A stretch of DNA of 64,000 nucleotides from Telluria beijingensis (GTDB lineage Bacteria; Pseudomonadota; Gammaproteobacteria; Burkholderiales; Burkholderiaceae_D): the NCBI RefSeq assembly GCF_030770395.1, contig NZ_CP132480.1, positions 2,495,979-2,559,978 on the forward strand, given 5' to 3'. The notes beneath the pieces are model-generated. The model saw only the letters and a program-made list of their open reading frames with translations, did not search any database and was not told the DNA's origin. Below, piece by piece: positions 9,179 to 15,698 of this stretch. Numbering within the stretch: the first letter of the stretch is position 1; every line of letters starts with the position of its first letter. The translations under genes were made by a program, and so were the position numbers.

Positions 9179-10167
9179 GGCGCCTCCTGTCCATCGGCGA
9201 CCAGCCGGCCCAGCGCTTCCAGGTCGCGCTCGGCGTGGCTCTGGCGCAGGAACACCGGCAAGTCGGCGTACAGGCGGGCCAGGACCGGGTCCTTGCATAG
9301 CGGGGCGGCGCCCAGCGCGCGGCCGAAGGCGTCCAGCACCGTCGCGCAGGTGGCTTCGACGTGCAGGCGCAGCGCCAGCGCAAGCGCCATCGCATCGGCG
9401 CCGGGATCGCGGTCGATCGTGGCCGCCGTCTCGCGCATCAAGGCGGCGCTGCCCTCCAGGGCGACGGTCGCCCGTCCCAGTTGCGCCAGCCGGTGTGGAT
9501 CGTCGCGTCCGGCAAGGCGCTCGCGCAGCGCCGCGGCGAGCCGGGTCGCGGCCCCGAACCAGCAGGCGGCCACACCGGCGCCGCCATGCCAGAAGCCGGC
9601 GCGCGCCACATAGAAGCCGGGGCCGCCCAGCGGCGTGGCGAGCGCCCCGTCGAACAGCACGTCGACGCTGGCGGTATGGCCCATGCCGACCGCGTGCCAG
9701 CCGTCGCGCGTGACTTCGACGCCCGGTTGGCGCAAGTGCACCGCAGCCAGCAGCGGCGCGCCGTCCGGACTCCAGCAACTGACGACCGCGTGCGTCACGT
9801 CACGCGCGCCCGAACACCAAGCCTTGCGGCCGTGCAACGAGAAATGTCCGTTGCTGTTCGCCTGCAATACCAGGCGCGCGTCGGGCGGCTCGGCGCACCA
9901 GGTAGCCCACAGGGCGGCTGGCTGCTGCGCCCGGTCGGCAGCGCCGGCTTCGTGCAGGATGGCAAGGGCGTCGGTATGGCCTTCGAACAGCTTGGCCAAG
10001 CCCAGGTCGTGGGCGCCGGTGGCGGCCAGGCTGCGCCAGCGCTCGAGCGTGGCGCCACGGCCCGGCAGGGGCAGGCGGTCGAGGCCGGCGGCGACCAGGC
10101 GCGCCAGTGCGGTGGCGGGCCCGGCGTCCGCCAGGGAGGGAAGGACGTCCGCGATTCGGCTGTGCAT
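9166..10167 (-). CDS. Acyl-CoA dehydrogenase-like flavoprotein, first gene of the cassette
   Basis: 333 residues with the acyl-CoA dehydrogenase order: an N-terminal helical part, a beta-barrel middle segment (HGRKAWCSGARDVTHAVV, equivalent to the GxKxWITNG loop) and a C-terminal helical bundle. It is shorter than typical acyl-CoA dehydrogenases (about 380 residues), and I cannot identify a catalytic Glu with confidence, so the dehydrogenation may be atypical or lost. It is the promoter-proximal gene of the overlapping set with PIG-L, NodS-like and GT2 genes. AT-rich bases at 10168-10200 could hold the promoter. Confidence 0.75.
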   Translation of the reverse strand: MHSRIADVLPSLADAGPATALARLVAAGLDRLPLPGRGATLERWRSLAATGAHDLGLAKLFEGHTDALAILHEAGAADRAQQPAALWATWCAEPPDARLVLQANSNGHFSLHGRKAWCSGARDVTHAVVSCWSPDGAPLLAAVHLRQPGVEVTRDGWHAVGMGHTASVDVLFDGALATPLGGPGFYVARAGFWHGGAGVAACWFGAATRLAAALRERLAGRDDPHRLAQLGRATVALEGSAALMRETAATIDRDPGADAMALALALRLHVEATCATVLDAFGRALGAAPLCKDPVLARLYADLPVFLRQSHAERDLEALGRLVADGQEAPWTL

Positions 10168-10271
10168 GATACTTTTGTTGCAAAAATTTCATCCTACCAT
10201 GCACGGTAGAGATCGCCTGTCCGGTACGGCGCAAGCGTGCGGCCCGGCCCTTGAGGTGGCCGGGCGCGGCA

Positions 10272-10754
10272 TCAGCGGGCGGTGATGAACGGATCCCAGT
10301 CGATGTCGTAGTTGGTCGGGCGCAGGGTCCCGACCGTGACCCGCACCTGGATCTGGTAGGTCTGGCGGCCGGCATTCATCGCCTGGCCGATCCAGTAGCT
10401 GCCGTCGTTCGGGTCGGCCTGGATCGGATAGCCGACGTTGCCGAACACATTGCCCTGGGAGACGTTGAAGCCGGTGATGACGACCTTGTCGCCCGAGTTC
10501 ATGTCCATCGGGTAGACCGAGAAGCCGATCAGGCTGCCGACCGGGCACACGGTGCTCAGTTCCAGCGAGCCCTCGCCCGAGCTGTCCATGTTCAGCTGGT
10601 TGTCCATCATGTGGATGCCGGTGCCGACCGACTGGCCGTTGGTGGCGGCGATGTACGCGGTGTCGACGGCGATCGCGATCTGGGTCTGCGGCGCGGGCAT
10701 GGTGGCGCTCGGTTTCACGACGCGGACCGAAGCCATTTTTTTATCTGCGTTCAT
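10272..10754 (-). CDS. PixA/AidA-family inclusion body protein
   Basis: 160 residues with the family pattern: an N-terminal IAIAVDTAYIAATN strand, a D/N-rich centre, then PMDMNSGDKVVITGF and a C-terminal YQIQVRVT...YDIDWDPFI. PixA from Xenorhabdus forms crystalline inclusion bodies, and AidA of Ralstonia/Burkholderia is controlled by quorum sensing. The molecular function is unknown. A strong GGGAGGA site precedes the start and lies just after the stop of a small upstream ORF, suggesting co-expression. Confidence 0.82.
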   Translation of the reverse strand: MNADKKMASVRVVKPSATMPAPQTQIAIAVDTAYIAATNGQSVGTGIHMMDNQLNMDSSGEGSLELSTVCPVGSLIGFSVYPMDMNSGDKVVITGFNVSQGNVFGNVGYPIQADPNDGSYWIGQAMNAGRQTYQIQVRVTVGTLRPTNYDIDWDPFITAR

Positions 10755-10769
10755 GTGGTCCTCCCTGGT

Positions 10770-10955
10770 TTAGTTGACGGAAACGCTGGGGTTCAGGTTC
10801 AGCGTCATGCCGGACTGCCCTGGCAGCTGGACGTTGATGCCCATGTTGTAGCTGGCGTTTCCCGCGTTCTGGGCGGTACCGGTGAAGGTGGTGTTGTCGA
10901 TCCGCTGCGGCTGGCCGCTGGGGCCCCAGGCGTTGGAGTTGCCGATCGATTGCAT
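10770..10955 (-). CDS. Small Asn/Gly-rich protein upstream of the PixA/AidA gene
   Basis: A 61-residue frame starting MQSIGNSNAWGP and ending in NLNPSVSVN, rich in Asn, Gly, Ser and Gln with no Cys. It ends 15 bp before the PixA/AidA start and shares its direction. No good ribosome site is visible before the ATG, and the frame upstream looks non-coding, so the start is uncertain. It may be a companion of the inclusion-body protein or a remnant. I do not recognise a family. Confidence 0.45.
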   Translation of the reverse strand: MQSIGNSNAWGPSGQPQRIDNTTFTGTAQNAGNASYNMGINVQLPGQSGMTLNLNPSVSVN

Positions 10956-11064
10956 CTGGCGTCGTGTCGTTCCGCAATGCAAGTGCCGATGCCGCAACCC
11001 AAGGCACGGGGGCCTCAGCCGGAATACAGAGTGGCGGCCCCGGCCTTGCTGATACACTGGGGCC

Positions 11065-11610
11065 ATGCCATCCACAAGGTCTTCCAGCGCATCCATGAAT
11101 CTCCAGCTCAGCGACATCGGTCAAGCCATCCAGCTGGCGATTGCGCCGGTGTTCCTGCTCGCCGGGGTGGGCACGATGCTGATCGTGCTGACCAACCGGC
11201 TGGGTCGCCTGATCGACCGTAGCCGGATCCTTGACGACCGCCTGCGGGCGAATCCGGACACCGAATGCGTCAAGGAGCTGCTGAGCCTGCACCACCGCGC
11301 CGCGCTGCTCAATATCGCCATCACGGCCAGCACCGCCTGCGGCCTGCTGGTGTGCCTGGTGATTGCCATGCTGTTCCTGGGTGACACCACCGACCTGCCG
11401 CTGGACCAGTACATCGCCCTGTGCTTCATCGGCGGCATGCTGGCGCTGCTGGTCGGCTTCGTCTATTTCATGCGCGAGATCCTGATCTGCTGCACCTTCA
11501 TGCGCAGCCAGCAGATGCAGGTGATCGCCGCCTGCAATGCCCGGGTGGCGGGATGGTCGGCGAGTACGGAATGTGGAAGGGCCGGCAGGGACGCCGGCCC
11601 GGTGGGATGA
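11065..11610 (+). CDS. DUF2721 family membrane protein
   Basis: 181 residues (171 if the ATG at 11095 is used). Three hydrophobic helices are visible (residues about 23-45, 85-107, 115-140). A basic amphipathic segment NRLGRLIDRSRILDDRLR follows the first helix, as is typical of DUF2721. The function is unknown. The C-terminal coding end contains a perfect GGGCCGGC-N6-GCCGGCCC hairpin, so the last residues (GRAGRDAGPVG) are shaped by that element. Confidence 0.8.
   Translation: MPSTRSSSASMNLQLSDIGQAIQLAIAPVFLLAGVGTMLIVLTNRLGRLIDRSRILDDRLRANPDTECVKELLSLHHRAALLNIAITASTACGLLVCLVIAMLFLGDTTDLPLDQYIALCFIGGMLALLVGFVYFMREILICCTFMRSQQMQVIAACNARVAGWSASTECGRAGRDAGPVG
11579..11600. repeat. 8-bp GC-only hairpin at end of DUF2721 gene
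   Basis: GGGCCGGC and GCCGGCCC are perfect inverted arms separated by AGGGAC. The hairpin lies 8 bases before the stop codon. No T-run follows, so it is not a standard intrinsic terminator. It may slow ribosomes or protect the 3' end. Confidence 0.6.
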
Positions 11611-12078
11611 GAACCCAGGATTCTCCTCGACCAATCCAGCGAGGCACAGCAGGATCTGCAGGCGCGGCGCGACCGGACCCTTCGACCTGCTGGACTTGTG
11701 CAGAGCCTGCTCCCGGTCCAGCGCCCCATCGACTGCCGCAAAAGCATCGTTGGGGAATTGCTGGTTGACCTCTGCTATCAGAAACGTGAGCAAAATGTGC
11801 TCAGCGTTCTCTTCCTGCCCCGAACCGTCTTATTGACCGCCAGTAGCAGTGCCTGACGTTGCCGCCAGACGTGCCACGGGTAGCGCAGTATGCGTCGCGA
11901 GGACGCTACTTGCGAGCCCTCTTTCACCTGTAAGTTGGTAAGAAGTTGTTTTGCTAAACGCATTCGTGCATTCTAGTTTTTCCGCCTGGTTTTCACGGAA
12001 TAAATCAGCAATGCAAAAGTGCTGCATCTTGCCAGCCTACGTAGTGTCAGATACCGAAACCCGGCCATAGTTCCGCTA
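11611..12078. other. Intergenic region without a supported gene
   Basis: About 470 bp between the DUF2721 gene and a decayed cyclic-nucleotide-binding fragment. Short open frames occur on both strands, but none has a start with a ribosome site or a recognisable family. Base composition drops toward AT after 11900. I see no repeats or RNA signature. Confidence 0.4.
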
Positions 12079-12323
12079 CGTTCTGGTAGCTGCTACCCGG
12101 TGTTCGAGGCCGGCCAGGGCGCGCCCGCCGTGCTGTTCGTTCCGGGCGGCGAACTGCTGCTGCGGCGCCACCACGGTTCCGGCGTCAACCAGCCGATGGC
12201 GCTGCCGAGGCGCTGCGCATGTTCCTGATCGCGCAGGCGGAACTGGGCGAGCGCATCGTGCGCGCCCTGATCCTGCGCCGCGTGGCGCAGGTCCACCAGC
12301 ACCTGGCGGAGTTGCCGGCTTAG
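12079..12323 (+). pseudogene. Remnant of a cyclic-nucleotide-binding domain (thioredoxin-reductase-like fusion type)
   Basis: Two pieces in different frames read like one CNB domain. The first is VFEAGQ...LFVPGGELLLRR, the usual FxAGQ and G-E-L strands. After a frameshift/internal deletion near 12210 comes AEALRMFLIAQAELGERIVRALILRRV, the C-terminal helix of CNB domains that precede thioredoxin-reductase-like flavoproteins. It ends in TAG at 12321-12323. No flavoprotein part remains. The assignment rests on my recognition of the family pattern. The low-oxygen island 10 kb away is the kind of place such fusions occur, which is inference. Confidence 0.5.
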
Positions 12324-13264
12324 TTCTTGTTGCCCTGGCCCAGGTGGCGGTCGAGGAAGTTGCGCATCGCCTGCGCGATCTCGGCGCCATGGGTCTCGAT
12401 CGCGAAGTGGCCGCTGTCGACGAAACGCACCTCGGCGTTCGGATTGTCGCGCTTGAAGGCTTCCGCGCCGGGCGGCAGGAAGAAGGGATCGTTCTTGCCC
12501 CAGATGGCGAGCAGCGGCGGCTGGTGGCGGCGGAAATAGGCGTGCAGCAGCGGGTATTGCCTGACGTTCTGGCCGTAGTCGACCAGCAGGTCCATCTGCG
12601 GCTCGACGCCGATACGTTGCACCGCCTCATGGGCCAGCAGGTAGCCCTCGGGCGCGATGACGGTGGGATCCTTCACGCCCTCGGTGTATTGCCACTTGAG
12701 CATGTCGAGGGTATTGAACTTGCGCAGCGCTTCGCGGTTCTCGGGCGTCGGATCGGCCCAGGCCGCGCGCATCGGGGCCCAGCCGGGGCTCAGGCCCTCT
12801 TCATAGCCATTGCCGTTCTGGCTCACGATGGCCGTGATCTTTTCCGGATGGCGCACGGCCAGGCGCCAGCCGACCGGCGCGCCGTAGTCGAACACATAGA
12901 TGGCGTAGCGCTGCAGGCCCTTGGCGCTGGTAAAGGCGTCGATCACGTCGGCCAGGTTGTCGAAGGTGTACTTGAAACCCTGGTCGGTGCGGGTCAGGCC
13001 GAAGCCCGGCAGGTCGGGCGCGATTACGCGGTAGCCGGTGGCGAGCGCGGGAATCAGGTTGCGGAACATGTGCGACGAGGCGCCGAAGCCGTGCAGCAGC
13101 AGGACGGCCGGTGCGTCCTGCGGGCCGGCTTCGCGGTAGAACACTTCCGCGCCTTTTACCTGGACCGAGTCGTAGCGGACGGCGGTTACTTGTTCGGCGG
13201 CGACGGTGCTGCCCGCGCTGCCGATCACGGCGGCCATGAGAAGGGGGCGAAGTATGCTGTTCAT
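12320..13264 (-). CDS. Exported alpha/beta hydrolase with Asp nucleophile
   Basis: 314 residues from ATG 13264 (after GAAAGGAAG) with a signal peptide ending VAA. The fold has HGFGASSHMF (oxyanion loop), the nucleophile elbow VFDYGAPVGWRL with Asp in place of Ser, and the acid/base pair in GKNDPFF and DSGHF. An Asp nucleophile is the mark of haloalkane dehalogenases and epoxide hydrolases, so an ester hydrolase is less likely. The substrate is unknown. It is divergent from the CGNR regulator gene, whose product may control it. The two start regions share a 13-bp inverted repeat. Confidence 0.85.
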   Translation of the reverse strand: MNSILRPLLMAAVIGSAGSTVAAEQVTAVRYDSVQVKGAEVFYREAGPQDAPAVLLLHGFGASSHMFRNLIPALATGYRVIAPDLPGFGLTRTDQGFKYTFDNLADVIDAFTSAKGLQRYAIYVFDYGAPVGWRLAVRHPEKITAIVSQNGNGYEEGLSPGWAPMRAAWADPTPENREALRKFNTLDMLKWQYTEGVKDPTVIAPEGYLLAHEAVQRIGVEPQMDLLVDYGQNVRQYPLLHAYFRRHQPPLLAIWGKNDPFFLPPGAEAFKRDNPNAEVRFVDSGHFAIETHGAEIAQAMRNFLDRHLGQGNKN

Positions 13265-13267
13265 GAC

Positions 13268-13392
13268 GGTCTTCCTTTCGTAGTGGATCGAGATAACCTG
13301 TATTCGATGCTTTAAGGGGTTATGGGGCCAGTATTGCACGCTTTCCGTAACCGTTCAAGTATAATGTTGATGGTTATTGCGAAAGGAAGACC
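13268..13392. promoter_or_regulatory. Divergent promoter with 13-bp inverted repeat at both start codons
   Basis: GGTCTTCCTTTCG at 13268-13280 and CGAAAGGAAGACC at 13380-13392 are perfect inverted copies. Each contains the Shine-Dalgarno GAAAGGA of one of the two divergent genes. The arms could act as paired operators for the CGNR protein, or simply be two similar ribosome sites. The AT-rich centre (13281-13379) should hold the promoters. Confidence 0.5.
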
Positions 13393-13995
13393 ATGCTGGA
13401 GCACACACGAGAAGCCGCATCGACCGAGCCGCTGCTGGTGGCCGACCACCTTGCGCTCGACCTGCTCAATACCGAGGCGGGCAGCGGCGCGCTTTACGTC
13501 GAGTTCTGGAAAAGCGGCGAGGATGTCTTGCGCTGGCTGGCGCGTTGCGGGATCGATGGCGGCGCGCCGGGCAGCCGGCAGGCGATGGACGCCTTGCTGC
13601 TCGACGCCAGGGAGCTCAGGGCGCTCGCCCGCGGGCTGGTCGAACGCCGCAAACTGGGGGAGCGGGCCGATCCCGGCGACCTGATGCGGCTGAACCGCTA
13701 CCTGGCCGCGCTGCAATCGGTACCGGTGCTGGAGTGGGACGAGGACGGGCCGCGGCTGGAGCGGCGGCTGGCGCCGGGAGCGTTGGGGCAGGCACTGGGG
13801 CAGGTCGCCGAAGCGCTGGCCGGCCTGCTGGCCACCGGGCAGTTCGACTACGTGCGCCAGTGCGAGCATGCCGACTGCGTGCTGTGGTTCTATGACCGCA
13901 CCAAATCGCACCGCCGCCGCTGGTGCAGCATGGCCTTGTGCGGCAACCGGCACAAGGCGGCCGAGTTCCGCAGGCGCGGCCGCGCCGGCGCCTGA
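13393..13995 (+). CDS. ABATE/CGNR zinc-finger putative transcription regulator
   Basis: 200 residues. An N-terminal ABATE-like domain (ALDLLNTEAG...) is followed by a C-terminal CGNR zinc finger: CEHADC, then the basic RTKSHRRRWCS, then CGNRHKAAEF. The four Cys ligands are all present. CGNR proteins are predicted stress-linked regulators that bind DNA with the finger. The divergent hydrolase and shared inverted repeat suggest that pair as a target. The start follows GAAAGGAAG directly. Confidence 0.88.
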   Translation: MLEHTREAASTEPLLVADHLALDLLNTEAGSGALYVEFWKSGEDVLRWLARCGIDGGAPGSRQAMDALLLDARELRALARGLVERRKLGERADPGDLMRLNRYLAALQSVPVLEWDEDGPRLERRLAPGALGQALGQVAEALAGLLATGQFDYVRQCEHADCVLWFYDRTKSHRRRWCSMALCGNRHKAAEFRRRGRAGA

Positions 13996-14010
13996 GTCTC
14001 CGCGAATCGA

Positions 14011-14024
14011 CCAGTATTTACTGG
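14011..14024. promoter_or_regulatory. Palindrome CCAGTA-TT-TACTGG upstream of aldo/keto reductase
   Basis: A perfect 6-bp inverted repeat with a 2-base centre, 122 bp before the aldo/keto reductase start. It is a possible operator. No T-run follows, so a terminator for the CGNR gene is less likely. Confidence 0.35.
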
Positions 14025-14145
14025 CGTTGAAGGCTGGATGTCCCCATGATGCAGGTGTGCCCGATGGACGCGGGCCCGCCTGCGCCTGCAACGCTCCCGC
14101 GCGCACGGCGTACTCCTGGAGCGTCGACGACAACGAGGAGCGATC

Positions 14146-15195
14146 ATGAGCCTGAAAGACAAGCTGCCGGCGAACCCGCTGGGCTTCGGTACGGCGCCGC
14201 TTGGGAATATGTTCCGCAAGATCCCCGAGCAGGAAGCGGCGGACACCATTGACGCCGCCTGGCGCGCCGGGACGCGCTACTTCGATACGGCGCCGTTCTA
14301 CGGGGCCGGCCTGTCCGAGATCCGCCTCGGCGAACTGCTGGCGAAGTATCCGCGCGATGAATACGTGTTGAGCACCAAGGTCGGGCGCCTGATCCTGGAC
14401 GAGGTCGAAGACCCTGCCGCGCGCGATATGGGCGACAAGGGCGGCCTGTTCGGGCATGGCCGGCCGAACCGCATCGTCAACGACTACTCGACCGACGCCA
14501 CGCAGCGCTCGATCGAGGATAGTCTCAAGCGCCTGCGCACCGACCGCCTGGAGATCGTCTGGGTCCATGACATCGCCCAGGATTTCTATGGCGACGCCTG
14601 GCTGTCCTACTTCGAGCAGGCCCGCACCGGCGCCTTCCGGGTGCTGGACCGGCTGCGCGACGAAGGCGTGATCAAGGCCTGGGGCCTGGGCGTGAACCGG
14701 GTCGAGCCGTGCGAACTCACGCTCGACCTCGACGAAGCGCGGCCCGACGGCTTTTTGCTGGCCGGACGCTATACGCTGCTCGACCATGCGCGCGCACTGC
14801 AGCGCCTGATGCCGGCGGCGCACGCGCGCGGCGTGGAGATCGTGGTGGGCGGTCCATACAGCTCGGGCGTGCTGGTGGGCGGCACGCACTTCGAATACCA
14901 GCCGGCCTCGCCCGAGATCCTGGCGCGGGTGGCGCGGCTCCAGGCCCTGGCCGATCGCCACGGGGTGCCGATCAAGGCGGCCGGGCTGCAGTTCGCGCTG
15001 GCCAATCCGGCGGTGGCGGCGGTGATCCCGGGCGCAAGCCGGCCGGAGCGACTGGCCGAGGACCAGGCCGCGCTGGAGGCTGTCATCCCGTCCGCCTTCT
15101 GGCATGAACTGCGCGAACAGCGGCTGGTGGCGCCGGATGCGCCGCTTCCCATCGATACTCGAGGAGTTGCGGATTCGCCGCTTTCGAGAACTTGA
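14146..15195 (+). CDS. Aldo/keto reductase (D-threo-aldose dehydrogenase-like)
   Basis: 349 residues with the AKR catalytic set in order: Asp and Tyr in YFDTAPFYGAGLSE, Lys in VLSTKVGR, His in IVWVHDI. The N-terminus (NPLGFGTAPLGN) and length match the D-threo-aldose 1-dehydrogenase / pyridoxal dehydrogenase branch. It oxidises or reduces sugars or aldehydes with NAD(P). The last coding bases lie in the first copy of a 33-bp tandem repeat that continues toward the Rrf2 gene, so the tail residues VADSPLSRT may be recently added. The ATG follows an AGGAG site. Confidence 0.88.
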   Translation: MSLKDKLPANPLGFGTAPLGNMFRKIPEQEAADTIDAAWRAGTRYFDTAPFYGAGLSEIRLGELLAKYPRDEYVLSTKVGRLILDEVEDPAARDMGDKGGLFGHGRPNRIVNDYSTDATQRSIEDSLKRLRTDRLEIVWVHDIAQDFYGDAWLSYFEQARTGAFRVLDRLRDEGVIKAWGLGVNRVEPCELTLDLDEARPDGFLLAGRYTLLDHARALQRLMPAAHARGVEIVVGGPYSSGVLVGGTHFEYQPASPEILARVARLQALADRHGVPIKAAGLQFALANPAVAAVIPGASRPERLAEDQAALEAVIPSAFWHELREQRLVAPDAPLPIDTRGVADSPLSRT

Positions 15196-15243
15196 GGAGT
15201 TGCGGATTAGGCGGTTTCGGAAACTTGAGGAGTTGCGGTATCC
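15157..15243 (+). promoter_or_regulatory. 33-bp tandem repeat with AACT-N5-AGTT dyads before the Rrf2 gene
   Basis: Three copies begin at 15157, 15190 and 15223, the last partial. Copies 2 and 3 contain AACTTGAGGAGTT, a dyad with arms AACT and AGTT. Copy 1 has a slightly changed left arm. The 33-bp spacing is about three helical turns, so the dyads face the same side of the helix. The end lies 29 bp before the Rrf2-family start codon, which makes an autoregulatory operator array plausible. Confidence 0.55.
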
Positions 15244-15271
15244 TGACGGCTTGACTTAAGGAAGAATCCTG

Positions 15272-15694
15272 ATGAGAGCTGACTTTCGCCTGGCCCGCAT
15301 GCTGCACGTACTCGTGCATCTTCATGGACGTACTGAAACGACGAGTTCGGAGGAACTCGCCGAGATGCTGGGCACGAATCCGGTGCTGGTGCGCCGGATG
15401 ATGGGCGGACTGCGCGATGCCGGTTATGTGGTGTCGACTGCGGGCCGCAATGGGGGTTGGATGCTGGCGGCCGATCCTGACCGGATCACGGTGCTCGACG
15501 TCTATGAGGCGCTCGAGGAACCGGTGATTTTCGCGGTCGGTCCCAGCATCGACCATCCCGGCTGCGCGGTCGAGCAGGCGATCAATGGCGCGCTCGACGT
15601 GGCCCTGGCCCAGGCGGCGGGTGCCTTGCTACGTGAATTCGGACAGCGCCGGCTGTCCGAATTCCTGCCCAAGACTGCACCAGGGACGGCTTGA
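15272..15694 (+). CDS. Rrf2-family transcriptional regulator
   Basis: 140 residues with an N-terminal winged helix (LARMLHVLVHLHG, then TSSEELAEMLGTNPVLVRRMMGGLRDAGYV and the wing GRNGGWML). The [Fe-S] cluster cysteines found in IscR and NsrR are absent. The only Cys is in HPGCAVEQA. It therefore belongs to the cluster-free YwnA-like group that may sense by a single thiol or a ligand. Likely targets are its own promoter through the upstream 33-bp repeats and perhaps the aldo/keto reductase. Confidence 0.88.
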   Translation: MRADFRLARMLHVLVHLHGRTETTSSEELAEMLGTNPVLVRRMMGGLRDAGYVVSTAGRNGGWMLAADPDRITVLDVYEALEEPVIFAVGPSIDHPGCAVEQAINGALDVALAQAAGALLREFGQRRLSEFLPKTAPGTA

Positions 15695-15698
15695 CGCC

